Origin: Hyphomicrobiales bacterium | GTDB lineage: Bacteria; Pseudomonadota; Alphaproteobacteria; Rhizobiales; Aestuariivirgaceae | Assembly (NCBI GenBank): GCA_027024225.1 | Contig: JALVSR010000049.1 | Location: 1 to 41,770 of the forward strand | Reading direction: 5' to 3' | DNA length: 41,770 nucleotides | Shown here: positions 28,491 through 38,463 of the stretch, piece by piece | Layout of the letters: each line of letters begins with the position of its first letter | Position numbering within the stretch: the stretch's first letter is position 1 | Made by a program: the position numbers and the translations under genes | Notes under the pieces: model-generated | What the model saw: the letters and a program-made list of their open reading frames with translations, nothing else | The model's database searches: none | Told to the model about the DNA's origin: nothing

Positions 28491-29957
28491 TCAGGCCAGG
28501 GCCTGTTCCAGCTTGTCGGCAAAGGCCACCACCTTGTCGTCGAAGAAGCGCGGGCCGATGACCTGCAGCCCCAGCGGCATGCCGCGCGCATCCTTCGCCA
28601 CCGGCAGCGACAGGCCCGGCAGGCCGGCCATGTTCACCGGCACGGTGAACACGTCGCCCAGGTACATCTGCAGCGGATCGTCAAGGCTCTTGCCCAGCTC
28701 GTAGGCCCCTGCCGGCGCGGCGGGCATGAGCATCAGGTCGGCCTGCTTGAAGGCCTGCGCGAACTCGTCCGCCACGATGGCGCGCACCTGCTGCGCCTTC
28801 TTGTAGTAGGCGTCGTAATAACCCGCGCTCAGCGCGTGCGTGCCCATCATGATGCGCCGCTTCGCCTCCAGCCCGAAGCCCTCCGCACGCGTCTTCTCGT
28901 ACATGTCGATGAGGTCTTCGTATTCTTCCGCGCGGTGGCCGTAGCGCACGCCGTCATAACGCGCGAGGTTCGAGGAGGCCTCCGACAGCGCGATGATGTA
29001 ATAGGCCGGCAGCGCGTATTTCAGGTGCGGCATGGAGACTTCCACGATCTCGCACCCCGTCTCCTTGACCAGCTCCTCCGCCCGTTGCCACACCAGCTCG
29101 GCCTCTTCCGTGGCCTCCGCCTGGCGGATCTCCTTCGGAATGGCGATGCGCTCTATCTCCATGGGCGTTTCCAGCGCGTCTTCCAGGTTCAGGCAGCCGC
29201 GCGGGCAGGAGGTGGTGTCCTTCTCGTCCTCGCCCATGATCACGTCCAGCAGGATGGCCACGTCCCGCACCGTGTGGCCCAGCGCGCCGGCCTGGTCCAG
29301 CGAGGATGCATAGGCCATCATCCCCCAGCGTGAGCACAGGCCATAGGTGGGCTTCATGCCCACCACGCCGCAGAAGCTGGCCGGCTGGCGGATGGAGCCG
29401 CCGGTGTCCGAGCCAATGGCGCCCGGCGCCATGCCCGCCGCCACCGCCGCCGCCGAGCCGCCGGAAGAGCCGCCCGGGGTCAGGTTCTCAAGCCCCAGCT
29501 TCAGCCCCACCGGATTGATGGTGGGGCCAAAGTGGCTGGTCTCCGTGGTGGAGCCCATGGCGAACTCATCGAGGTTCGTCTTGCCCAGCAGCAGCGCGCC
29601 GGCCTCCCACAGCTTGGAGGTGACGGTGGATTCGTAGGTGGGCACGAAGTTGTACAGGATCTTCGAGCCCGCCGTGCTCAGCACCCCCCTGGTGCAGAAG
29701 TTGTCCTTCACGGCAATGGGCACGCCCTCCAGCGGCCGCGCGTCATCGCCCTTGAGCCTTTCCACGGCGGCCTTCGCCCCGTCCATGGCGCGCTCGATGG
29801 TTTCGGTGATGAAGGCGTTGATATTGCGCCCCGCCTCCATGTTCCGCGCGAAGGTCTCCACAACCTCCACCGGGTTCAGTTCGCCCTTGCGCAGGCCGTC
29901 GCGCACTTTCGTCAGCGAGGAAAGCTCTTCGGGCAGTTCGCCAATGTTCTCCGCCAT
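28491..29957 (-). CDS. gatA: Asp-tRNA(Asn)/Glu-tRNA(Gln) amidotransferase subunit A
   Basis: GatA is the amidase subunit that supplies ammonia for converting Glu-tRNA(Gln) or Asp-tRNA(Asn) to the correct amides. The 488-residue product shows the amidase catalytic triad segments: the Lys in GVPIAVKDNFCTRG, the first Ser in TPGGSSGGSAAAVAAGM and the nucleophilic Ser in GSDTGGSIRQPASFCG. The ATG at 29957 has an AGGAGG ribosome binding site and gives the usual N-terminus (LTKVRDGLRKGELNPVEVV). In many genomes gatC lies directly upstream; here the upstream 700 bases contain no GatC-like frame, so gatC must be elsewhere. gatB is also absent from the window. Confidence 0.95.
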   Translation of the reverse strand: MAENIGELPEELSSLTKVRDGLRKGELNPVEVVETFARNMEAGRNINAFITETIERAMDGAKAAVERLKGDDARPLEGVPIAVKDNFCTRGVLSTAGSKILYNFVPTYESTVTSKLWEAGALLLGKTNLDEFAMGSTTETSHFGPTINPVGLKLGLENLTPGGSSGGSAAAVAAGMAPGAIGSDTGGSIRQPASFCGVVGMKPTYGLCSRWGMMAYASSLDQAGALGHTVRDVAILLDVIMGEDEKDTTSCPRGCLNLEDALETPMEIERIAIPKEIRQAEATEEAELVWQRAEELVKETGCEIVEVSMPHLKYALPAYYIIALSEASSNLARYDGVRYGHRAEEYEDLIDMYEKTRAEGFGLEAKRRIMMGTHALSAGYYDAYYKKAQQVRAIVADEFAQAFKQADLMLMPAAPAGAYELGKSLDDPLQMYLGDVFTVPVNMAGLPGLSLPVAKDARGMPLGLQVIGPRFFDDKVVAFADKLEQALA

Positions 29958-30326
29958 GACCACCTCCTGTGAGTATCTGGGGTGCAACTTGCCCCGCTGG
30001 CAGGGTTTGTCAATACCCGCCACGCGCGGCCGAAAGCGGCATGCGGCGCGCCCGCCCGATTCCGGCCCCTGTGGTTGCCTGCCCGGGCATGCGCCACCAC
30101 CGAACGGCAGACTTCCGGCCGGAGAGGAAAGTCCTGGCGCGTGAAGCGAAAAAGCCTTCGAGATCATCCGCCAAGCCCGGCAAGAAGGGTCTTGCCGTCA
30201 ATGACATTTCGCGTCGGCGCAACACGTACCGGCGTGATTGCGCCCACTCTCTGGAACGTGACGGCGAAGTCGAAGCGAAGATCTTTACAGTTTCGGAATT
30301 TCGATATAAGGAGAACATACCGCCGC

Positions 30327-30503
30327 ATGGCGAGCGGAAGGCGGCGTTATCCGATATTGAGGCATTTCAGACACCCAAGCGCGACCACCATGCAAGCAGG
30401 CAGACAGCATATCATCGATTCCGCCTTTGCACGTGTGTGGGCAAGATCTCCGCTCGCGCAATCCTCCCTGCTATTCTCCGGCCTGCTCCTGATCAGCCCC
30501 TGA
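30327..30503 (+). CDS. Probable leucine-rich leader peptide of leuA
   Basis: A short frame of 58 codons (or 37 from the ATG at 30390) ends 213 bases before leuA. Its last 16 residues, LAQSSLLFSGLLLISP, contain six leucines in two runs (CTG CTA and CTG CTC CTG, plus an earlier CTC). Leucine runs near the stop of a short frame before leuA are the mark of an attenuation leader, in which ribosome stalling at low Leu-tRNA changes RNA folding. AAGGAG stands 13 bases before the first ATG. The stop codon lies in the 5' arm of the next hairpin. No T-run terminator follows, so the mechanism is unclear. Confidence 0.5.
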   Translation: MASGRRRYPILRHFRHPSATTMQAGRQHIIDSAFARVWARSPLAQSSLLFSGLLLISP

Positions 30504-30553
30504 CCGTTCCGGGGCGCGTGAGGTCACGTGCCGGGCGGGCTGGCGGTCAGGGG
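30497..30553 (+). promoter_or_regulatory. Stem-loop after the leucine-rich leader frame
   Basis: A perfect 10-bp stem pairs 30497-30506 with 30544-30553 and encloses a smaller hairpin (CGTGA-GG-TCACG). The leader-peptide stop codon (30501-30503) is part of the first arm, so a translating ribosome would open it. A second hairpin, GGGACG-TCTCT-CGTCCC, follows near 30590. Together with the region 29958-30326, where I see no gene, this fills the gap between gatA and leuA. Confidence 0.5.
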
Positions 30554-30716
30554 GTGGGAAACAGGCCCGCGACTTTTCCAAACCTTTGGGGACGTCTCTC
30601 GTCCCGAACCATGAATGGCGTGTTGGCAGGCTGGCCGGGTTGTGTGTAAACATCCGCCAAACACCGGCCTTGATGCACACGGCACGCCGGACAAGCGAGA
30701 TCAGGAGCAAAAGACC

Positions 30717-32306
30717 ATGAGCGGCGATCAGGATCGCGTGATCATTTTCGACACTACCTTGCGTGACGGTGAACAGTCCCCCGGCGCCACCATGACGCTG
30801 GAGGAAAAGTTGCAGGTGGCGGAACTGCTCGATCAGATGGGCGTCGATGTCATCGAGGCCGGCTTCCCCGTGGCCAGCCCCGGCGATTTCGAATCGGTGA
30901 CGAAGGTGGCCAAGCTGGTGAAGAACGCCGGTGTGGCCGGGCTTGCGCGAGCCAACGAGCGCGACATCGAGGTGGCGGCGCAGGCGGTGAAGCACTGCCG
31001 ACGCCCGCGCATTCACACCTTCATTTCCACCTCGCCGGTGCACATGAAATACAAGCTGCGCAAGGAGCCCGAGCAGGTGCTGGAGATGATCGACGCTTCG
31101 GTGCGCTTCGCGCGGAAGTTCGTGGACGACGTGGAATGGTCGGCCGAGGACGCCACCCGCACCGAGCGCGACTTCCTGTGCAAGTGCGTGGAGGTGGCCA
31201 TCAAGGCCGGCGCGACCACCATCAACATCCCCGACACTGTGGGCTACACGGTGCCGGAGGAATTCACCGAGATCATCCGGATGCTGCGCGAGCGTGTGCC
31301 GGGGGCGGAGAAGGTGATCTTCTCCACCCATTGCCACAACGACTTAGGGCTTGCGGTTGCGAACTCGCTGGCGGGCGTGAAGGCGGGCGCGCGGCAGATC
31401 GAGTGCACCATCAACGGCATCGGCGAGCGCGCGGGCAACGCGGCGCTGGAAGAGGTCGTCATGGCCATGAAGGTGCGCAACGATGTCTATCCCTTCACCA
31501 CCGGCATCGACACCACCATGCTCACCCGGGCGTCGAAGCTGGTGAGCGCCGTTACCGGCTTCCCCGTCCAGTACAACAAGGCCATCGTGGGCAGAAACGC
31601 CTTCGCCCACGAATCGGGTATTCACCAGGACGGCGTGCTGAAGCACACTCAGACCTACGAGATCATGAAGCCGGAGGACGTGGGCGCGGGCAAGAGCGCG
31701 CTGGTGATGGGCAAGCACTCGGGCCGCCATGCCTTCCGCGAAAAGCTCAAGGAGCTGGGTTACGAACTGGCCGACAACGCCTTCGAGGACGCGTTCCAGC
31801 GCTTCAAGGAGCTGGCGGATCGCAAGAAGCACGTTTACGACGAGGACATCGAGGCGCTGGTGGACGAGAACATCGCCACCGCCACGGACAGGCGCAAGGT
31901 GGTGGCGCTGACCGTCATCGCCGGCACCATGGGCCCGCAAACGGCCACGCTCACCGTGGACGAGGAAGGCGCGCACCGCACCGTGCAGGCGGTGGGCAAC
32001 GGCCCCGTTGACGCCACCTTCAACGCCATCAAGCAGGCCTTTCCGCACGATGCCAAGTTGGTGCTCTACCAGGTGCACGCGGTCACCGAAGGCACTGACG
32101 CACAGGCGGAGGTGACGGTGCAGCTGCGCGACGAACAGGCCGGCTTCACCGCCACGGGCCGCGCGGCCGACCCGGACACGCTGGTGGCTTCGGCCAAGGC
32201 CTATCTGTCGGCCTTGAACAGGCTGGAAGCCCGCAAGGCGCGCGTCTCCGGCGGCAAGGTGAGCGTGGAGCAGCTTTCCGAGGAAGCGCGCCGCTCCGGG
32301 CCATGA
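30717..32306 (+). CDS. leuA: 2-isopropylmalate synthase
   Basis: LeuA condenses acetyl-CoA with 2-oxoisovalerate, the first committed step of leucine synthesis, and is feedback-inhibited by leucine. The 529-residue length fits the full-size LeuA with a C-terminal regulatory domain. Signatures are [18 protein letters not shown] near the N-terminus, the metal-binding [19 protein letters not shown], the [19 protein letters not shown] motif and a C-terminal LeuA dimer/regulatory region from about residue 395. The ATG at 30717 has AGGAG 9 bases upstream. leuBCD and ilv genes are not in the window. Confidence 0.96.
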   Translation: MSGDQDRVIIFDTTLRDGEQSPGATMTLEEKLQVAELLDQMGVDVIEAGFPVASPGDFESVTKVAKLVKNAGVAGLARANERDIEVAAQAVKHCRRPRIHTFISTSPVHMKYKLRKEPEQVLEMIDASVRFARKFVDDVEWSAEDATRTERDFLCKCVEVAIKAGATTINIPDTVGYTVPEEFTEIIRMLRERVPGAEKVIFSTHCHNDLGLAVANSLAGVKAGARQIECTINGIGERAGNAALEEVVMAMKVRNDVYPFTTGIDTTMLTRASKLVSAVTGFPVQYNKAIVGRNAFAHESGIHQDGVLKHTQTYEIMKPEDVGAGKSALVMGKHSGRHAFREKLKELGYELADNAFEDAFQRFKELADRKKHVYDEDIEALVDENIATATDRRKVVALTVIAGTMGPQTATLTVDEEGAHRTVQAVGNGPVDATFNAIKQAFPHDAKLVLYQVHAVTEGTDAQAEVTVQLRDEQAGFTATGRAADPDTLVASAKAYLSALNRLEARKARVSGGKVSVEQLSEEARRSGP

Positions 32307-32526
32307 GCGCCGGGCTCTGAATACGGGAGCCGATTTTTCGGCAAGGATGACGATGTCGGCGGCATTTTCGCAAAACCTCGCCGGTTTTTCCTCCGAGTGA
32401 TCGCCAAGGCGACTTGCAGGGGCGAAGGGCCGGCGGCATGCGGCGAAAATGCCGCTGGCACGCAATTTCGCGCCGGCCCCCCACGGAGGTTTGGGGTTGG
32501 CGTCCCTTCACGCAAGGGGGCGGCGA

Positions 32527-33603
32527 ATGACGCGCGTGCATGTGCTCTACACCGGCGGCACCTTCGGCATGACGGGCAGGCCCCTGCGGCCCATGGAGCT
32601 GGCGGAGCTGGAGCGCGCCTTGCCGAAGGCGGGGAAGCTGGTGTCCGGCGTGGAGGTGGTGCTGGAGCGCTTCGAGCGGCTGATCGATTCCTCTTCCATC
32701 ACGCCGGCCTACTGGGTGAACATCGCCCGGCACATCGAACGGAACTACGAGGCCTTCGATGGCTTCGTCATCATCCACGGCACCGACACGCTGGCCTACA
32801 CCGCCTCCGCGCTCGCCTTCATGCTGGAAGATTTGCGCAAGCCGGTGGTCATCACCGGTTCCATGCTGCCGCTGTTGGAGGAAGGCACGGACGCCATCGA
32901 CAATTACCGGCTGGCGCTGATGGTGGCGGGACACCGGGCGCTGGGCCTGCCCGCCATTCCGGAGGTGTGCGTCGCCTTCGCCGGGCGCGTGTTGCGCGGC
33001 TGCCGCAGCCGCAAGATGGGCGGACGCGAGCGCCCCTTCGACAGCCCGCACTATCCGCCGCTTGCCAAGCTGCAAGGCGAAACCTTGCGCCTGTTCCCCG
33101 AGCGCCTGCTGCCCATGCCAGAGCCGGGGGCTACCTTGCGCGTGCAGGATCGGCTGGACACGGATGTGCTGGACATCACGCTATATCCGGGGCTCAGGCC
33201 GGAAACCTTGCGCGCCATGCTGGCGCTGCCACAGGCGAGGGGCGTTGTGTTGCGCGCCTATGGCGCGGGCAATGCGCCGGAGGACGAGGCCTTCCTGGCC
33301 GCGCTGGAAGAGGCCATGCGCGAGCGGGGCAGGGCGGTTCTCGTGGTCAGCCAGACGCCATACGGCAAGGTGGCGCTGGGCCATTATGCGGCGTCATCTG
33401 GCCTGCTGCGTGCCGGTGTCATCTCCGGCGCCGACATGACGCCGGAAGCCGCAATCACCAAGCTCATGACAGTCATGGCGCAAGCTGGCGACGACACGGC
33501 GCGCATTAAGGAACTCATGCAACAGAACTTGCGCGGGGAGATGGGCGGACACCTCGCGGGACGGGGTTTTTACCCCCGCCCCGAACGTTTCTTCGGTCTA
33601 TGA
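32527..33603 (+). CDS. ansA: Type I (cytoplasmic) L-asparaginase
   Basis: The enzyme hydrolyses asparagine to aspartate and ammonia. The 358-residue product shows the first catalytic Thr in VLYTGGTFGMTG, the second in VIIHGTDTLAYTASAL, and the VVITGSMLPLLEEGTDAIDN segment. It has no signal peptide, and the form with GTFGMTG and a C-terminal dimer domain is that of cytoplasmic AnsA rather than periplasmic AnsB. The ATG at 32527 is chosen because AAGGGGGCGG stands just before it and the protein then starts with MTRVHVLYTGGT; the frame is open from 32449. It is a monocistron facing the lpd gene. Confidence 0.9.
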   Translation: MTRVHVLYTGGTFGMTGRPLRPMELAELERALPKAGKLVSGVEVVLERFERLIDSSSITPAYWVNIARHIERNYEAFDGFVIIHGTDTLAYTASALAFMLEDLRKPVVITGSMLPLLEEGTDAIDNYRLALMVAGHRALGLPAIPEVCVAFAGRVLRGCRSRKMGGRERPFDSPHYPPLAKLQGETLRLFPERLLPMPEPGATLRVQDRLDTDVLDITLYPGLRPETLRAMLALPQARGVVLRAYGAGNAPEDEAFLAALEEAMRERGRAVLVVSQTPYGKVALGHYAASSGLLRAGVISGADMTPEAAITKLMTVMAQAGDDTARIKELMQQNLRGEMGGHLAGRGFYPRPERFFGL

Positions 33604-33624
33604 GGACATGCTCTTGCTGGTCAG

Positions 33625-33683
33625 GGGCGGGGTTTGAAACCCCGCCCGGAAACGTTCCGGAAGGAGATGCAATCCCCTTCCGG
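33625..33683. repeat. Two short hairpins after the asparaginase gene
   Basis: The first is a perfect palindrome (GGGCGGGGTTT around a single G, 33625-33647). The second pairs CCGGAAGG with CCTTCCGG (33657-33664 with 33676-33683). Neither has a T-run. They lie between the asparaginase stop and the REP pair, in the gap between convergent genes, and may act together as a bidirectional transcript end. Confidence 0.6.
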
Positions 33684-33696
33684 CTATGGCCTCTCC

Positions 33697-33780
33697 CGTC
33701 ACCCCGGCGAAAGCCGGGGTCTGAAGCCGCACACTCATGAGTCGTTGCACGAGATGCCGGCGTTCGCCGGCATGACGAGG
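33697..33780. repeat. Inverted pair of REP-like palindromes (BIME-like)
   Basis: Two 20-base palindromes, ACCCCGGC-GAAA-GCCGGGGT (33701-33720) and ATGCCGGCG-TT-CGCCGGCAT (33754-33773), are flanked by CGTC on opposite sides, so they are the same element in opposite orientation. The same element with the same flanks occurs again at 38346-38425. A third partial copy (GCCGGCATGACG) follows at 33787. This is the common alphaproteobacterial intergenic REP type. Confidence 0.75.
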
Positions 33781-33802
33781 AGGGAGCCGGCATGACGGGG
33801 GA

Positions 33803-35203
<1,401 letters not shown>

Positions 35204-35241
35204 CTTTGGCGTTCCTGTCTTGTGTTCTTCGTCTATTTTCG

Positions 35242-35303
35242 GCCCCGCCCCTGGAAGGAAAAAGTGTTGACCGGTCAACACTTTTTCCTTCCAGGGGCGG
35301 GGC
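35242..35303. repeat. Perfect 62-bp palindrome without spacer
   Basis: Positions 35242-35272 are the exact reverse complement of 35273-35303, with the centre at TTGACC|GGTCAA. The arms contain GCCCCTGGAAGGAAAAAG. It lies between lpdA and the E2 gene. RNA from either strand would fold into a 30-bp hairpin and the DNA could extrude a cruciform. The arm ends in a purine run, so as a minus-strand transcript signal it is not a normal terminator. Confidence 0.9.
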
Positions 35304-35316
35304 GTGTTCCAGCCTT

Positions 35317-35398
35317 TTCGTCCTGCCGCCGATGTCAAGGGCGGGCCCTTGGCCCGCCGCGCAGCGGGCATGCCCCTTGACATCGGCGGCAGGACGAA
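35317..35398. repeat. 25-bp perfect inverted repeat with nested hairpin
   Basis: Arms 35317-35341 and 35374-35398 are exact reverse complements around a 32-base centre, which itself contains the palindrome GCGGGCC-CTT-GGCCCGC overlapping the left arm end. It sits 13 bases from the 62-bp palindrome and 27 bases from the E2 stop. The two structures fill nearly all of the lpdA-E2 gap. Confidence 0.88.
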
Positions 35399-35424
35399 GA
35401 AATGCGCAAGGCCCGTCTGCCTTC

Positions 35425-36789
35425 TCAAAACCCGCCCAGCAGCAGCGCCGGTTCCTCGATATAACGGCGGAAGGCGGTGAGGGCCTGCGCCGCCACGGCG
35501 CCGTCCACCGCCCGGTGATCCGCTGAAAGCGTCACCGTCATGACCGTGCGCACCACCGGCTGGCCGTTCTCCGCCACCACCCGCGGAGCGCCCTCGCCAA
35601 CGGCGAGGATGGTCGCCTGCGGCGGGTTGATGACGGCGGCGAACTGGTCGATGCCGAACATGCCGAGGTTCGAGATGCTGGTGGTGCCGCCCTGGTATTC
35701 CTCCGGCTTCAGCCGCCGCGCGCGGGCGCGTGCAGCCAGATCCTTCATGGTGGCGGAGATAGCGGGCAGGTCCAGCTCTTCCGCCTGCCGGATGATGGGG
35801 GTGATCAACCCGCCCGGAATGGCCACCGCCACCGCCACGTCCACGTGGTGGTGGTGCAGCATGCCCCGCTGCGTCCACGTCACGTTGGCGTCCGGCACCT
35901 GCTTCAGCGCCAGCGCCCAGGCCTTGATGACGAAATCGTTCACCGAGAGCTTCCACGCCGGCTTGCCGTCTTCATCCTTTGGCGCCTGCGCGTTGATGGC
36001 CGCGCGTGCCTGCAGCAGCCGGTCGATGATGCAATCCACGCTCAGGTAAAAGTGCGGCACCGTCTGCTTGGACAGCGTGAGCCTGCTGGCGATGGCCTTG
36101 CGCATGGAGTCCACGGGCTTGAGGTCGTAGCTGCCCTGCGGATAGAGCGCGAGGATTTCCGCATCCGGCATGCCCGCCATGGCTGCGCCAGCGGTGGCAG
36201 CGGCAACGCCCGCGCGTCCCGCACCAGACGCGATGGCCGCTTCCACGTCCGCCTTCACGATGCGCCCGCGCGGGCCGGAACCGGCGATCATGGACAGGTC
36301 GATGCCATGCTCCTTCGCCAGCCGTTTCGCCAGCGGCGAGGCGAACACGCGGCCCGCCGGTCGCGGCGCAGCGGGCGCGGGAGTGGCCGCCGGAGCAGGG
36401 GAGGGCGCCTTCGCCGCCGCAGCATCCTTCTTCGGCGCGGCCTCCGCCTTTCCGGCTTCCTTCGGCTGCTCCGCCGTTGGTGCGGCCTGCGCCCCTGCCG
36501 GGGCCAGCGTGGCGGGGTCGATCTTCGCCACCTCGGCCACCTCCTCGCCGTCTTCGGCCAGCACGGCGATGACGGCGTTCACCGGCACGCCCTCCGTGCC
36601 CTCCGGCACGACGATCTTCGCAAGCCGCCCTTCGTCGGTGGCCTCCAGCTCCATGACCGCCTTGTCCGTCTCGATCTCGGCGATCACGTCCCCGGCGTGC
36701 ACCTCTTCGCCTTCCTTCTTCAGCCAGCGGGCGATCTTGCCCTCGGTCATGGTGGGCGAGAGCGCCGGCATGAGAATGGCAATGGGCAT
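35425..36789 (-). CDS. pdhC: Pyruvate dehydrogenase E2, dihydrolipoyl acetyltransferase
   Basis: E2 is the core of the pyruvate dehydrogenase complex and transfers the acetyl group to CoA. The 454-residue product has one N-terminal lipoyl domain with lipoyl-lysine Lys43 ([12 protein letters not shown]), an Ala/Pro-rich linker, the E3/E1-binding domain (RVFASPLAKRLAKEHGIDLS and GPRGRIVKADVEAAI), a second linker, and the catalytic domain ending in SADHRAVDGAVAAQAL with the active His and Asp. The start [20 protein letters not shown] is typical of alphaproteobacterial PDH rather than 2-oxoglutarate complexes. It is 11 bases downstream of the E1 beta gene. Confidence 0.95.
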   Translation of the reverse strand: MPIAILMPALSPTMTEGKIARWLKKEGEEVHAGDVIAEIETDKAVMELEATDEGRLAKIVVPEGTEGVPVNAVIAVLAEDGEEVAEVAKIDPATLAPAGAQAAPTAEQPKEAGKAEAAPKKDAAAAKAPSPAPAATPAPAAPRPAGRVFASPLAKRLAKEHGIDLSMIAGSGPRGRIVKADVEAAIASGAGRAGVAAATAGAAMAGMPDAEILALYPQGSYDLKPVDSMRKAIASRLTLSKQTVPHFYLSVDCIIDRLLQARAAINAQAPKDEDGKPAWKLSVNDFVIKAWALALKQVPDANVTWTQRGMLHHHHVDVAVAVAIPGGLITPIIRQAEELDLPAISATMKDLAARARARRLKPEEYQGGTTSISNLGMFGIDQFAAVINPPQATILAVGEGAPRVVAENGQPVVRTVMTVTLSADHRAVDGAVAAQALTAFRRYIEEPALLLGGF

Positions 36790-36800
36790 TGCTTACCCCC

Positions 36801-38288
36801 TCAATCGCGATACAGCACGTGTTTCGCCGCCGCCACCACCTCTTCCACCGAGGGCAGCGCCATTTTCTCCAGATTGGCGGCATAGGGCATGACCACGTCC
36901 TTGGCGTTTACGGTCAGCACCGGCGCGTCCAGCCAGTCGAAGGCCTCGGCCATCACCCGGCGGCAGATCTCCGCGCCGATGGAGCACGCCGGCCAGGCCT
37001 CCTCCACCGTGATGAGCCTGTTGGTCTTCTTGAGACTCCGGATGACGGAGGGCATGTCCAGCGGACGCAAGGATCGCAGGTCGATGACCTCGGCCGAGAT
37101 GCCCTCTTGCTCCAGCGCATCCGCCGCCTGCATGGCGTAGTGCATGCCCATGCCGTAAGAGACGATGGTCACGTCCGTGCCCGCCCGCGCAATGCGCGCC
37201 CGGCCGATGGGCAGCACCCAGTCCTCCACCTGCGGCACCGGAAAACTGTGGCCGTAGAGGATTTCGTTCTCCAGGAAAATCACCGGGTTCGGGTCGCGGA
37301 TGGCGGCTTTCAAGAGCCCCTTGGCATCGGCAGCGGTATAGGGAATGACCACCTTCAAGCCGGGGATGTGGGCATACCAGGCGGAATAATCCTGGCTGTG
37401 CTGGCCCGCCACGCGGGCGGCCGCACCGTTTGGCCCGCGGAAGACGATGGGCACCTGCACCTCGCCACCCGACATGTAATGCTGCTTGGCCGCCGAGTTG
37501 ATGATGGCGTCAATGGCCTGCATGGCGAAGTTGAAGGTCATGAACTCCACGATGGGCCGCAAGCCAGCGAAAGCCGCGCCAATGCCCAGCCCCGCGAAGC
37601 CATATTCGGTAATGGGCGTGTCCACCACGCGTTTGGGGCCGAACTCGTCCAGCAGCCCTTGGCTCACCTTGTAGGCGCCCTGGTATTCGCCTACTTCCTC
37701 GCCCATCAGGAACACGCGCTCATCGCGCCGCATTTCCTCGGCCATGGCATCCCGCAGGGCCTCGCGCACCGTCTGCTCGACGAACTCGGTGCCTTCCGGC
37801 AATTCGGGGTCGGATCTGGCGGGCGGGGTGATGGAAAGGTTGCGCGCAGGGTCGGGCGCGCCGTTCAGCGCGTAGGCGTCCTCGTCGTCCTCGTCGGCGG
37901 GAGTGGGGGCGGCGATGTGCACGGCGGGCGCCGCCGGAGCTTCTGCTGCGGGCGTGGACTGCGCAGCTTCTTCCGCCGGAGCTGTTTCCGATACGGCAGC
38001 CGTGCCGCCGTTTTCGGTCAGCAGGGCGTCCAAATCGAACTCCTCGCCTTCGTCCGCGATGACGGCGATGGGCGCGCCCACCTGCACGTTGGCCGTTCCT
38101 TCCGGCACGAGGATTTTCGCAAGCACACCCTCTTCATCGGTTTCCAGCTCCATCACCGCCTTGTCGGTTTCCACCTCGGCGATGATGTCGCCGGGCGAGA
38201 CGGTCTCGCCCTCGGTCTTCAACCATTTCGCCAGCGTGCCCTCGGTCATGGTGGGCGAAAGCGCTGGCATGCGCACGACTACAGCCAT
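36801..38288 (-). CDS. pdhB: Pyruvate dehydrogenase E1 beta subunit with N-terminal lipoyl domain
   Basis: The 495-residue protein joins an N-terminal lipoyl domain (lipoyl-lysine Lys43 in [12 protein letters not shown]) through an acidic, Ala/Pro-rich linker to a full E1 beta subunit, which starts about residue 165 ([21 protein letters not shown]). The E1 part shows [40 protein letters not shown] and the C-terminal transketolase-like domain ([17 protein letters not shown]). An E1 beta with its own lipoyl domain is a known alphaproteobacterial trait. It lies between pdhA and pdhC; a REP pair fills the gap to pdhA. Confidence 0.96.
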   Translation of the reverse strand: MAVVVRMPALSPTMTEGTLAKWLKTEGETVSPGDIIAEVETDKAVMELETDEEGVLAKILVPEGTANVQVGAPIAVIADEGEEFDLDALLTENGGTAAVSETAPAEEAAQSTPAAEAPAAPAVHIAAPTPADEDDEDAYALNGAPDPARNLSITPPARSDPELPEGTEFVEQTVREALRDAMAEEMRRDERVFLMGEEVGEYQGAYKVSQGLLDEFGPKRVVDTPITEYGFAGLGIGAAFAGLRPIVEFMTFNFAMQAIDAIINSAAKQHYMSGGEVQVPIVFRGPNGAAARVAGQHSQDYSAWYAHIPGLKVVIPYTAADAKGLLKAAIRDPNPVIFLENEILYGHSFPVPQVEDWVLPIGRARIARAGTDVTIVSYGMGMHYAMQAADALEQEGISAEVIDLRSLRPLDMPSVIRSLKKTNRLITVEEAWPACSIGAEICRRVMAEAFDWLDAPVLTVNAKDVVMPYAANLEKMALPSVEEVVAAAKHVLYRD

Positions 38289-38345
38289 GTTCCCTGTCCC
38301 CTCCGGCGTTGACGAACCATTCGCCGCGCCCTCGGTTCGTATGCC

Positions 38346-38425
38346 TGACGCACGAGATTCCGGCTTTCGCAGGAATGACGCGCCTTTTTCTTTTTCTCGT
38401 CACTCCGGCGCAAGCCGGAGTCTCG
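38346..38425. repeat. Second inverted pair of REP-like palindromes
   Basis: Palindromes at 38357-38376 (ATTCCGGCTTTCGCAGGAAT, one mismatch pair) and 38402-38421 (ACTCCGGC-GCAA-GCCGGAGT) lie in opposite orientation with the same outer flanks (GCACGAG and TCTCG) and inner CGTCA as the pair near 33.7 kb. They lie between pdhA and pdhB within the operon, so they would be transcribed as hairpins separating the two cistrons. Confidence 0.75.
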
Positions 38426-38463
38426 TTGTTCGTTCGTTCGCTTCCTGAATGCCGGCCACAGCC

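Noticed and set aside
30010-30318. Possible gatC upstream of gatA
   Set aside because: The frame lacks the GatC pattern (no helical RLARL-type start or W-x-x-L-x-x-V segment) and is rich in Arg and Ser like other shadows.
30611-30649. 12-residue frame MNGVLAGWPGCV just before leuA as the leader peptide
   Set aside because: It has one leucine only, so it cannot sense leucine supply; the frame ending at 30503 fits far better.
35264-35281. TTGACCGGTCAA as an FNR-type site
   Set aside because: The half-sites are separated by two bases, not four, and the sequence is simply the centre of the 62-bp palindrome.
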